A stretch of DNA of 64,000 bases, taken from Erodium maritimum (taxonomy: Eukaryota; Streptophyta; Magnoliopsida; Geraniales; Geraniaceae). The position numbers and the translations under genes are program-made. Where the stretch lies: positions 18,187,735 to 18,251,734 of the forward strand of contig OY997589.1 in the NCBI GenBank assembly GCA_963921825.1, given 5' to 3'. The notes under the pieces were generated by a model that was not told the DNA's origin, ran no database searches, and saw nothing but the letters and a program-made list of their open reading frames with translations. Each line of letters opens with the position of its first letter. Position 1 is the stretch's first letter. Positions 1 to 12,073 of this stretch are shown piece after piece.

Positions 1-3000
1 CTATCAAATCAATTGAAAAATGAGAAACCAAGCCACCCTCCCAAAATGGAAACTATCACTCTCCCAAAGTTATGACTTTGGTTTCGCTTCTCATGTTTTA
101 GTTCCATCATTACTCTCATAATATAAAAGGATTAGCTAGATAGGAGGAGTTTCCACTCCCATTCATTTTTCAAATGTCAAAATGGTCCTGTATAACCTTT
201 TACATCTGAATTTTATCTAACAAGATTTGAACTTGCTTGTTTCTTGTAGAAATTGAGGTATTTAAATCGTAAAAATGTTTGTATGATAATAAATAAATAA
301 AATAGTTTTGATTTGATTATAAACTTTTGTTTAAGATAAAAATAGAAAATATTATATTAAATTTTCTTGTCTTTTAATAAAAATTTGATCTTTACATTCA
401 AAGACTTGTAGAATTTTCTTAATGTTAGTTATTAGAACCCATACTTCACATTAAATACTACCTAACTCAAAAAGCTAGATGATTGGTGAGTAGAGACCAT
501 TTGGAAGTTACAACTTCATAATCCAAATTTATTCTTAATTTGAAGCACAAGGAAAGAAAAAAAAGTAAGAGCATGATAATATGTATTTCAAATAGAAATC
601 ATTTTAGTCAAATCATAACATGTTCATATTTTTTTTTATCAAAAATATATAGCAAGTATAGAAATCAAAATTATTAATTTATAGTTGAAATTAACTAAAA
701 TTTGTGTAGGATATTAGATTGAATTAAAAATATGTTTTTTTCTTTCAAAAAGGGACAAAAAGGACAAGGTTAAAGGTTGTGATTATTAATATAAAACGGC
801 ATGAGCGAATAAATATAGTTGTCGTATTGACTCAAGTTATACGTTTAACATCAAAACCCTAGCTTGGTAGAAAACTGAATAATGTTGTGCTCTCTCTTGT
901 GGTCCTATTGAGTCCTTTTCAAGTGGTCCTCTTCGTCTCATCATGCGAACCTCAATAGCAACATTAATACTATTGTGTTGACATTGAAAAATTAACATAT
1001 AAAATTTGAATTTGTTTATAAGGAAATTGTTAGTCCCATCCCACATCACAATCCAAAGTGGGAGAAGCAGTTGAACATGTACTTGCCTTAAAAGCATAGA
1101 TTTTGACGTTACGCTCGTAAATATAATTAACACATTTTGTGTTTTCAAAGTTTTTATCTTATAATATATAAATGGTATTTATCGGCGATAGGAACTTGAT
1201 GCATAAATACAGACATGGGCAGAGGATATGACATTAAAACTAGTGACAACCATGTACATACAATATGTGTATCCAAAACATAATTGATATCTCTCTTATT
1301 TCTCAACATATCTCACGCAAAAGAGAGATACAAGTAATAAATTGGTTGAGTTAGGCAAGGAAGCCAAGTAGGGGACCAAATGAATTCTAGTACGTCTAAA
1401 ACTACCATAGCCAATTTGGTGATCATGTCATATAAGTTTATTCGGATAATACATTAGATTTTACAAGAACCGGTATAGATTAAATTTTATATAAAAAATA
1501 TAAAATTAGGTGAAGAAAGCATGGTGCATTAACTAGGTTGTCTTTTGCTTTGGGAGTGCATAAACAAAGATGGGTTAGTGTTAGAAGATAAGAGCTAGGT
1601 ACGATTCATTTGGTAGCCTCCTTGTATTGCAACAAAGTTGGTGTATATTAAAATTTTCTATTTGTAGGTGAAGCTCCGAATTGCTACCTTGTTGAGTTGA
1701 GTTAGTTTGTGGTCCAAATCTGACTTATTTAACGTAGCTAACACGAATGCAACCAAACTAGTCATTTGATGAGCTTGGTTATAAGCTTGATTAGCTATCA
1801 AAACCATTCAATTCATGAACCCATCCTAATCATCTTGGCCTTAAATACTTGGTTGGATCTTGAATGGGATGGTTGAATGGTTCTCACTTTTGGATGTTCC
1901 GTGAGCCATCGATTCTTTTTAGTGATCACAAGTTACGACACACTTGTCAATTCTCATTTCCTTTATTTTCCATTCATAGTATGAGTGGGCAAGTATGTGA
2001 TGTCATTGTTTGTTTTTTAATTAATTTCTAAAATGACCTAATCGGTTGTTGTGGTTTTTTGAAGTCTCTTTTATGGGATGGATGGGCATAAACAATCAAA
2101 CACTTCATGTTAGCGCGTTTGTAAGAGGACTGAAAGAGACATGAAAAGTATAATCGTTTTTATGATCTCATTATACTTTTATATTATACAAGTGACGATT
2201 ATGTTAAAATCAATCAATCTAAAGGGCCATCCTATTGGTAGATAGAACAAGTTTCTTTATCATAAAAGTCAACTACATAGAACTGTTTATTTGTCATGAC
2301 AATACGTCTTCTATACAGCAAATTCTTTTACCAATAGTACTCAATTCCTTGTAATGATAGTACATAAAATCATATTCCAATACTAATTACAAGGAGAACC
2401 CCGTCTCTATGATGGAACTGCGAATGAATTTGTGATAAGCATGAACAAAAAAAAACACATTAGTAGCAACTAGCAAATACCACTTAATATAGATTAATTA
2501 ACATTAGGCAACCAGAAAAGATGCATTCGAGTACAATAAGGAATAAAAATACATAGACATGATCATGTATACGTATATGTATTTATAATTAGAGCTATGG
2601 TAGATGCGTATGTGTTGCCTAAGGCAGCCGTTGGGATCTTAAATGCCAAAAAAAAATGGCTCTACCGACAGGCTCAAAACCTACACATGTATACAAGTAT
2701 ATGTACCAAATTTCCAAACACATTTTGTCCTATACAGTCTGTTCTGGCTAAATGTCCAAAAGCTTCTTGTGTCATGACCTGCCATTCAATTAGTTGAAGA
2801 GCATGCGATGACTTGATATATTTAGTCAAACTATATGGGTACAAAATTTGTAACTGATGTTAATGGTCGACAAAACAATAGTTGGGAAGATCAGACGTTG
2901 GTTGATGGGGAAATTATAAGACCATAAGTTACCTTTTAATTTTATTTTTACTTTGTATAAAACTGTATCATATAATGATTCACAATTTATAGAGTATGGT

Positions 3001-3839
3001 CTGATCTTTCAAATCTCAGCATAAGTGCTGCACAAAACATATCTAAATGTCGTGTGCTGCTCACTCTCACACGTTGTGTCACTTTTTTCACAACAACAAA
3101 AACATACCCATTTCTAGCCGTTGAAGCAATCCCATTTATAGAAACCCTCTCCCTCAGCTCTCGTCTCCTCTGTTCCCATGTTATGTTTCGCATGGTCATC
3201 CACCATTCAATTTTATTTTGATTAAAGTTATATTACATCTTATGTGATAGATTTTGTAGTTGATGATTTAGGTTGATAAATTTAATTTAGACATTGTTCA
3301 AGTGTTTGTCCACAAAAAATATATGGATGAGTTAATCTTTTCATAAGCATATTGAGTCTCTACTCATCAGGAATTGTTGGTCTATTATAATTCTTAAAAT
3401 ATGAAATCTAAAAACATGAAACAAATCATCTATTTAACAAGAAAAAATAATCAAAAATCAAATAATCGACCAATGCTCATTGATTATTTGAATGCGACTA
3501 ATACTTTCCCAAACAGGACACTCACATTCGTACAACAATTGGAGTGGCATGAGTAGTAATCGCGAGCATGCTACAAGTGCAACCCCAAATGAAGAGGCGA
3601 GCCAGGAGCTTCCCATCCCACGTGCAAAACAGAAGCTCCACGCGCGTTCAGTTGTTTAGATGCTAAACCCAGACCCTATCCATCCATCCAACCTCCACAT
3701 GACACGTAGTATCCATGGTATTTAACTACAAATTATTGTGTTTTCTCTCCTTTTTTTTTTCTATTGTGCGGCATATATCTTTTCTTCTTTTATTATTGTG
3801 TTAAAATTAGAATAAGGAATAGTTGTATTAATATAACGA
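1..3839. other. AT-rich intergenic DNA, no supported gene
   Basis: Strongly AT-rich sequence with only short open frames that show no codon bias, motif or splice structure I recognise. I see no RNA gene and no clear transposon ends. A T-rich tract near 3750-3790 precedes the start of the decayed LINE-like sequence that follows. Confidence 0.6.
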
Positions 3840-4814
3840 TAGAGTCATTACAGCGGCCATAGGCCGTAACAGGATCAGGATCCAATAACCCTTAGACAAG
3901 AAAATCGGTCCAACATGAAAAGGTTGTGGTAACCAGCAAACATAACTAAAACAGGAAATGAAACCAAAACTAGAACAGAAATAAAATCCAAAAGTTCCAA
4001 ACACCCAAGAACAACTCCTAGTGCATAAACGTTGCTTGGTCCCTACTTTTCAAGGACTCATTTCATCATAATGTGAGCAACCGAACTTGAACTTTGCAGT
4101 ATGAGAGGGAGGTACGAATTGAACCAGAGACAACTCCCCGAGTAGGTCCCTGAAGCTCGAGGTACCTAACATCCTTCGTGGCGGGGCTGCTTCTCCTCCT
4201 TTGCCTGATCCTCTCGCGTCTCCTCCGTTGTATCCTTCTTTTGGCCCTGTGGGCCTTGCAGCTTCCCAAATGGGACAAATTTAGGGAGGCATATCTCTGA
4301 AACCCTAGGGAGGTCTATCACTACAAACTAATCGGGACCTCGAGGGTAAGGCGTCCCCCTGGAACGACCTTGAAACCTGAGAAACGGGTTAGGTACCGTG
4401 TCCGGGGTTACTAGGGGTTCCTTCCCCCGAGATGGCCCGGTCTTAGGTAGCGTGTTCGAGGACAATGTTGCAAACCTCGATGGTGGTGGATGTTCTTCCT
4501 TTACCCAATCTGTGGCGTACAGTTTGTCCACCTAGCGGACTTGAACTCCAGGATCGACTCATCAAAGCGGGGCGTCTGTGGCACCTCCCATTCACAATCT
4601 TGGGCCATATGACCGAGCCTCCCGTAGTTGAAGCAAAATGATGGGAGCCATTTATATGTCAAGGTGACTCTCATCGGGTCCCAGAATTCCCGAAAGCGCA
4701 TGATCATGGTACACCGAAGAGGTCGATGAATGTCCATCCAGAACTAGACTCTTACTGTACCACCCTATGACTTCCCTAGTAGCCCTCGTTCGGACAAGGG
4801 CGGGATTCCCCGAG
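3840..4814 (-). pseudogene. DUF4283/zinc-knuckle (LINE ORF1-like) gene, C-terminal part, interrupted
   Basis: Read on the minus strand, the stretch around 4500-4740 encodes a segment typical of plant L1-type ORF1 or DUF4283 proteins: a 'DIHRPLRCTMIMRF' strand followed by a knuckle (CFNYGRLGHMAQDC). In the usual CX2CX4HX4C pattern the second Cys is here Tyr, so the zinc site is probably damaged. An in-frame stop lies just upstream of the segment, and the downstream 4328-4531 part is low-complexity. The N-terminal half of the same protein lies at 7945-8237, on the far side of a solo LTR. No reverse transcriptase follows, so this is either a truncated LINE or one of the common host genes derived from LINE ORF1. 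The family assignment rests on the motif pattern only. Confidence 0.55.
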
Positions 4815-7800
4815 TGTCACGCCCCAAATCCAATTTTGACCGGACTCGAGGCGTGAGCTAAGAAACAACAATAAATAAAACGATTTTTAAAAGAAATAAG
4901 TTCCAAGACGATAATCCAAATCAACAAAACTGACAAAACGAGTCAACAGATCGGAAAACAAGTAATACAGATGTTTAGTAATAATAGAAAAGTACGTCTC
5001 TAGACCATACTAGACTAAGACTCTCGCTAGCTCCCAAACTCTGAGAATCCCGCTAGAACAAATCCCGCTCAAAACCTGTAGAACATCAAAGTAAAGGGGT
5101 GAGCTTTCGCTCAGTAGGAAAAGTAGTTAAGGCGATGAGCTATTCGCTCACCACCACGAGTAACCGTCCAATTAGGGCATACTAGTAAGCACAATAACTA
5201 TGAAACAGTTAAACAGATAATTCAAGACAACGTTTAGTCCCCACTCGGGTACAACCCGTAAATTAGCCTCGACGCTGAACCGAACTTAATACCACTTTTC
5301 TCAACTATGCCCTTGACCACTATCGTCCACTCAAGTCTCAATAGACAACGACCACGGTTATCTCACAACCGACCACACGTGTGAACCCGCACGACAATAC
5401 ACTAAACTCAGGTAGAACTGTATTTTAAATCAAGAAGATCACCTAGCATGCATAAGTAGTCACAACAATCAACACAGATCAAAACACATAGCAATATCAA
5501 CAATCACTGCCACCTATGGTATCCAAGAACAATGCGCCGGCTTCCCATAGCCCGGCTCGACCCCATCGTACCGAAATTAACATCGGCCTATACATCTTCC
5601 CATCGGGGTACAACTCATGACATACTGGACCGGAATCCTCCTACGGTCGGGTATCTTCCCGCAACACGGGGTACAACTCATATCGTTCAGCCAATACAAA
5701 CACACAGGTAAAGCAATAGTAACCACGCAGCAAGTCATTAACAAAACACACACATTGAGTCTCCCATACTACGCCAGATCACACCAATATAACACATTTT
5801 ACCGACACCTAGTCGGAGGGCAGGCGCACCTCGTCACGAAACGATAACTCATTTTACCGACACCCGGTCGGAAGGTAGGCGCACCTGATCACGAAACCAT
5901 AACTCATTTTACCGACACCCGGTCGGAAGGCAGGTGCACCTTATCACGGGCAATATCACGTTTTACCGACGCCCCGTCGGAAGGCAGGCGCATCTTCTCA
6001 CAGAATCTGAGCACATTGTCGATCAGGATATTATATCGGAATCCTCTTCGGCATAAATTATCCTACCGGAAGCCTCGGTCTAGATATCATATATCGGAAC
6101 CATCCAACGATATATGTATCAGACCGGAATACACAGCCTCAGAACATATCGTGCCGGAACACACAGCCTCGGCCACGATATCGGACCGGAACATCATCCT
6201 CAACATATTATACCAAACATAACACCCCGACCTACCACACCGAACAATCTTACCGAACACACCACATCGGTCTATCAATCACCCGATCATGTCACAAGCA
6301 TTGATTCACATCGTACCAAACACATCACACTTGTCATAACATACCCACATACCACACCGAGCATACCACATCATTATCCTCAATCTACAACGGATAAACC
6401 ACATATCAAGCATCACAATCATCAATCATGGCATCACAATCAACACACAAACCTAAGGGCTCGACATGGCCCACATGCATTTCTACAGCACGACAATTCC
6501 CAAACTTACGGCATGACATGGCTCGTAAGCTATCCCTCGTTTCACTCGTTCCTCACCTCCTACATGCAATTCTAACAATTATATCGAGTATTCGCAACCT
6601 ATATGCATGCTAGTAACTTTCCGCAATTAAACCGGTATTTGCTAATTTCCCTACCTCGATCGCTTTCCAAACGCTTAGTCATTTCACGATGTCCAAAAGT
6701 CTCATCCGCCGAGCTCGGGTCCAAAGTCTAATATCACAAATTAATACGAGAAATAAGCGTATTTCAAGAGTGGTTTAAAGAGAAAAACATTCCCAATTAA
6801 CCCCCAAAGGGCTCGGTTATAGGCAACCGTCCCAATTACTCGAAATCCACCAAAAAGGGCCCAAAAGGCTCAATTCTGATCTGCCACGGTTCGGGTCACG
6901 CAGCCTTGACGGGCTCCGTAGCGGATCGGGTCACGGACCCGTCGTCACGGTTCTCCTCACGGAGCCGTGACTTGCGCCGTCACGGTCTCCATCACAGAGC
7001 CGTGACGTCCTCCGTCACGGTCCCCGTCACGGATCCGTGACGGGTCTGGACAACTTGTCCTTCTTCTTCCTCCAGTTCCGATTTCACGAAAATAAACCTC
7101 AAAACCTCCATTTTTGACCTTCCCAAACCTCCAAACAGCTCCATAAACGTCAATACCTCACTACCCATCATGGGTCTTCATCAAAACACCAAAAATCCAA
7201 TTGAAATCTATCATCCATCTCCCTTTTCTCTTCATAAATCATCATCCAACACCAAATAACCCAAACCCATGAACACCCAACTAGTTCAAGAACTTTTTCC
7301 ATCAAACCCACTAATTAGAAATCAACCAAAATGAATTTAGATAGAGGATTTACCTTAAGGATGAAAAGGGGATGAAGAAAACCTAGCTTTGGAGAGGATT
7401 TGGGAAGAAAAGCCACCAAATGAGCTACCTTTCTCCTTGCTTCTTCTTCAAGCTTCAATGGAAGCTCTTCCTTCTCTCCTCCCTTGGTGAAATTCGGAAA
7501 ACACAAGAAATGAGGTGAAATTGTGTCCCAAATTGCCTTAAAACCTAACCTTGAAAAGTCTCAAATGCCCCTTTTAGTTTCTTCCTTCTCCTTAGCTCAA
7601 GTGGGGGCAAAATGGTCAAATCTAACTCATTTCTTCCCTTCCAAGCCACCATGGACATGTGTCCATGTGGGGACCATCTCTAACCCAAATAAATTCAGCT
7701 AAAATGATTTAATTAGTTTTAGTCCTTAATTAGGCTTATTTTGACCCGAGTTGACTTTTTTCGTAAAATTAGCCATTTGAAAGGAAACGGCCTAATTAAG

Positions 7801-7944
7801 CTAACCGTAACGACAGCTAAGCTTTTTGGGCCCCGGAAAGGTCCCGAATGACTCCTGGAGTCATCGGTTGACTTTTCCGACAAAAAGTCAACTTCCGCCA
7901 AAATTCGCCAGTTCGACCGGGATCGACCAGGGGCGGTTCTTACA
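4815..7944 (-). mobile_element. Solo LTR, family C (long-LTR Ty3/gypsy-like), minus orientation
   Basis: The plus strand starts TGTCACGCCCCAAATCC and ends CGGTTCTTACA, the inverse of a TGTAAGAACCG...GGGGCGTGACA LTR. It is flanked by CCGAG (4810-4814) and CTGAG (7945-7949), a 4/5 target-site duplication. No internal region is present, so it is a 3.1-kb solo LTR left by LTR-LTR recombination. On its sense strand it carries donor-like sites at 7353/7352 and 6654/6653, acceptor-like sites at 6729/6728 and 5077/5076, and a GAGC-GAAA-GCTC hairpin at 5101-5112. A CGTCACGG inverted-repeat array lies at about 6890-7050 and tandem repeats at about 5590-6010. It disrupts a DUF4283-type frame. Confidence 0.85.
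5795..6020. repeat. Minisatellite in the LTR: units with core ACCGACACCCGGTCGGAAGG
   Basis: Four successive units of roughly 45-55 bp share 'TTTTACCGACRCCYVGTCGGARGGYAGGYGCAYCT' in degenerate form. Each unit contains a small inverted repeat (CCGAC...GTCGG). The same unit, with the same trailing text (CACAGAATCTGAGCACATT), recurs inside family D at 23850-24045. Confidence 0.75.
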
Positions 7945-8237
7945 CTGAGCATGGACCCATAACTGGAGGCGAACCAACCGAGGGAGATCTCGAGCCATTG
8001 GGTCGATGATCTCACCGAGCAGCAGCGGGTGACCGTGGAAACACCACAACTCATTGCGACGAACCCAGGCCCTAGCCTCTTGGGATACAAAGCAGAATGC
8101 ATTTCTGAAGTGCGATGAGACAAATTCACAATTCAACATTTCCGACGCCTAATATACAAATTTCAAGCTTTGAGTTCACCATCTTTACGAGTGTCTCATC
8201 AATAAACATGGTCTTAGGTTTTGACATGAGACTGGTT
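7945..8237 (-). pseudogene. DUF4283-domain frame, N-terminal part, between two solo LTRs
   Basis: Minus-strand reading gives a segment resembling the DUF4283 core of plant LINE ORF1 proteins: an 'FRNAFCFVSQEARAWVRRNE' stretch followed by an LLLGEIIDP...LPRLVRLQLWVHAQ region. The frame stops where the 4815-7944 LTR is inserted and resumes beyond it at 4814 with the knuckle region. It is also cut on its N-terminal side by the 8238-10908 LTR. The two parts therefore belong to one ancestral gene hit by two independent insertions. I cannot tell whether the source was a LINE or a domesticated derivative. Confidence 0.55.
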
Positions 8238-10908
8238 TGTCACGCCCCAAATCCGGTTCTTGCCCGGACTCGAGGCATGACTAGTAACAAATGATTTAAA
8301 AGGCAATAACTCAACAATAAGTTCCTGAAAAACTCCAATGTGAAACTCAAATCCACAAAATTCGGTTTAAAACATAAATAACCCTCCAGGGGTGTAATAA
8401 TAATCCTCCACAAGGTTTGTTCCAAACAGAAATAAAAAATAAAAGCGAAGTCTCTACCGACACCCACACCAAGAAGCTCCCGAGCCTCTACTCCTCAATC
8501 ACGCCTGTAAACACAACAATAAACTCATAGGGGTGAGGTTGCGCTCAGTAGGGAAAATACATGACAAGGTGGACCTTAAACTCATTAAATTCAACAGAAA
8601 AGTCGACAAGATAATTCTTAACAAACACGGGTAATAGGTAATCCAGTCAATGCCGTGGCACATGAAGTTACCACCCTCTGATCCACATATGATGTGTCCT
8701 ATCGAATTTTCCCTCAAATCCAGAGGAGACGCATATCATTGAGGCGACCGGAAACAACCCTTCGGGGCGCTTATCATCGGGATTCTCAGAAACGTCTCCA
8801 AAGGATTTTATGTCCTTGGGAACCAAGGTATTACCCTTGGGTGAATCAACAAGTAACCATTATAACATCCTACACCGGACTCCTCAACAGTGTAGGTGCC
8901 ATACCGTATCGACAATAATCACTATCTCATCATATCATCCTACACCGGACTCCTCAACAGTGTAGGTACCATACCGTAACAATAATAATCAGATAACAAT
9001 TGAGTAACGCACTCAACCGAAACACGAAGCAATCCAATCCCAACAACCACCAGTTCACTATCACACATAGCTCACACATCACCGTTTCACCACAACACAC
9101 AGCACACGAATCACACAATCACAACTTACCATTCACTTACCAGTCTCGACCCATCGGGGCATTGATCACCTGATTGCACCGCTCGGTGCAACCAGTCATA
9201 CTCGATGCTCCAAGCAACCATTTAAGGAAATCAAGCAATCATTCAAATACAGTCAACAGTCAAATACGAGTTCACTCAACCAATCATAAAACCCTTCAAT
9301 CGAGCATTCAATTAAGCAATTCAACTAGTTCCATTAGACTCTTTAGCCTATCCACTAAGCAACCAAACAACCAAGCATGTGATCCTAACACGCAACTAAT
9401 CCGAGGGCTTTGCCAAGGCCGCTCTACCAGTAAAACAATTCCCAAGTATTGAAAGCGAGTTACACTAGTGAATGGCATCCTAATCATTCACCACTAGACA
9501 CTTCCGGTTATTAGTAATTGAAAGACAATTATTCTAGTTATTCACATCCTATAGGCATTTCTAGGACCTTTCCGATTTTATTAGCCTAACATGCATACTA
9601 AGCATTTACACGAGAGGTTAAGACTTTCCCTACCTCGAGGTCTTCCTCTCAACACTCTGATGATAAGCCCGGTGGTCACCACTCCGTTCTTCACTCGGGT
9701 CCCGGTGTGATCCTTGCTCCTCTAGCTCGATCCCCAAAGTCTTGGACACAAAGAAACGTTAATTAGACTCCACTTAACAGCAAGAAAGACCCCCAAAGCC
9801 CCTCCAAAGTTCAGCTCAAAACCAAGGTGAAAACCCCTCAAAGAAACCCCCACCCTGCTCGGCCACGGACCTGGTTACGAACCCGTGACACCAACCATCA
9901 CGGTTACCGTCACAGAGCCGTGACGAGTGCCGTCACGGACTCCTTCACGGAGCCGTGACGTCGCCCATCACGGATCCGTGGCGCACCAGGGCAGTTTCGC
10001 CCTTCTTCAACCTCCAGCTCATTTTCTCCGAAAAACCAACTTCAAACCCCAAATTTTACCCCTTCTAACTACCAACACAGTCCAAATCCTTCAATACTCC
10101 TCTACCCATGGTAGGAATCAACAAATAAGCAAGTTTCTAATGATTCATCAAATCAAAACCAACTTAAAAGCTCCAACAAACTAAGGATTTCTCACAAAAA
10201 CACAACAAAGCTTCTTATCCACAACATCTCCCACCATTTCTACTCAAACCCAACAACATCTAGCAATTTCACCCAAAAACCCATGAAAAGAGATGGAGGG
10301 AAATGAGGATTAGAGAGTTCCATTACCTCTAGAAGAGTGAGATGAAGAAGATGGTAATGATTTTGAGAAGGGAAGGCTAGAGGAAGACTTCAAGTGGTCT
10401 CTTCTTCCTTGATTCTTCTTCAAAGCCCCATGGGAGCTCCTCTCTCTTGCTCCTCCTCCAATTTTCGGCTACACCACACAAAATAGGTTGGTTTTGCTTT
10501 TCCAAACTCATATAATACCTAGATGTGTCAAATGACTAAAAGCCCTTGAGCTAGAATCCCTTGTAGAAGCTTTTGAGAGGGTAAAAGGGTCCAAAACTAC
10601 TCCCTTTTCTCTCTTTCAACCAAAAATGGACAAGTGTCCAAGGAGGTTATTTAGTTTTCCAAAATAAATCCCAGCACAATAAAATAATGCTTTTAGTCGA
10701 TAAAAAGTCTCGTTTTGACCAAAATTGACTTCTTTCAACATTATACTCAAACGAAAGGAATTTCTCCCCTTAAGCCAACCGTGATGATGGCTAAGTCGTT
10801 TGGGTTCCGGAAATGTCCCGAGTGACTTCTTGAGTCATCGGTTGACTTTACGGTAGCAAGTCAACCTTGCTTGAAAAGCCGCCGGTTCGACCGGGAGCGG
10901 GTCTTACA
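8238..10908 (-). mobile_element. Solo LTR, family A, minus orientation
   Basis: The plus strand starts TGTCACGCCCC and ends GGAGCGGGTCTTACA. The sequence is the reverse complement of the LTRs of the complete element at 32597-43914. A perfect TSD, TGGTT, flanks it (8233-8237 and 10909-10913). Sense-strand landmarks are donor-like GT at 10326/10325 (AG|GTAATGG), acceptor-like AG at 9742/9741, donor-like GT at 9633/9632 (CGAG|GTAGGG), acceptor-like AG at 8506/8505 and the hairpin at 8535-8546 (GCAA loop, one stem mismatch). A CGTCACGG palindrome array sits at about 9890-9985. Its more numerous differences from the 32597-43914 LTRs suggest an older insertion. Confidence 0.88.
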
Positions 10909-12073
10909 TGGTTCATTTGGGGTAGGGATGTTCAAAAACACTTGGTGATCCATTCCGCCCGACCCGCTATCTATATGTTATTCATCTACATATGAGTGGA
11001 TGGATGATAAATCGAATTTTATATATTGATCCACAATAATATAGGTGGATTGCGGGTTAGGATAAATGTATCCTTGGATGATCCATCTTCCCGCACATGG
11101 TATCAAGCTCAATTTAACACGTATAGTCCAATCGACCATACTACAAAGCCATCACTAGTCGATCAAACTACATGTGTGAAATCAACACTTTCATAGTAAA
11201 ATACGGTGTAGTATTTTATTAATGTGACTAGGTGTCTTAAAATTACTTGAATCAAATAATGATATTGGTTTTTTTCTAAAATTAATTTTCATTTTAGGTT
11301 TTGATAGCAGTTTGCGCGTCACGCGATTGTATCCAATCCATTTGCATATTATACGGATGAAATCTGCCTAATATTCATTAGTCACGGTGTACATCGTGGA
11401 TCGCAAAAAGCAAATCGACATTCATGCAAGCAGAAGAAAATCCCTCCACATGAACGGATATCAGCTCATGAACATCCTTAATTCGGGGTTTGATTTAATT
11501 TCTCCGAGCAGTAATGAATCATAGATAGGAGAAATAATTTTTTGAGAATAGGGCAGGGGTTAATGCCTAATGGGAGGGATTGAGATTGACAAGTTCCCCT
11601 TTCCTTGTATTCTCATCATAGCTGTAAGCTGTTTCTGAGTGCCTTTGGTTGGGAACTGATTCCAAGGACCCCTTGATTGCGACTATTCATTTCTGACTTG
11701 TATTTCATTTCCAACACAATAATTACAAACATTTGTTGATCAATAATTCAGCCAGACTTGTTTCAATATATATTTGATGGAAGGATTCAGATTTACGGCA
11801 AGTTGACGATCAATTCATCAGAAGAAGCAATTATCAAACACAGTTTACATTAAAATTACAAGAAAATGAACCCACAAGAGAAAGGAATAGATACAATCCA
11901 AACAAAATCATCAATCTCGTAACAAAAATGACAAGGTGCTGTCAGAAAATATTTATATTAAAAGTGTAAAACAAAACAGTTGATCATGTCCCTTTTCCTT
12001 GTTACTTTTTTGGTGGGTGTGTTTGTATTTTATTTCCCAATTCCTTTCCCGGAGCAAAATTGAGATTGAGAGC
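10909..12073. other. Intergenic DNA and probable 3' UTR of the AP2-type gene
   Basis: The first few hundred bases continue the sequence invaded by the 8238-10908 LTR and become AT-rich. I see no coding signal. The stretch just before 12074 is the likely 3' UTR of the minus-strand AP2 gene. Confidence 0.5.

Noticed and set aside
5795-6020. CRISPR-like regularly spaced repeats
   Set aside because: Plant nuclear DNA; units are degenerate minisatellites inside an LTR with repeated spacers and no cas genes.
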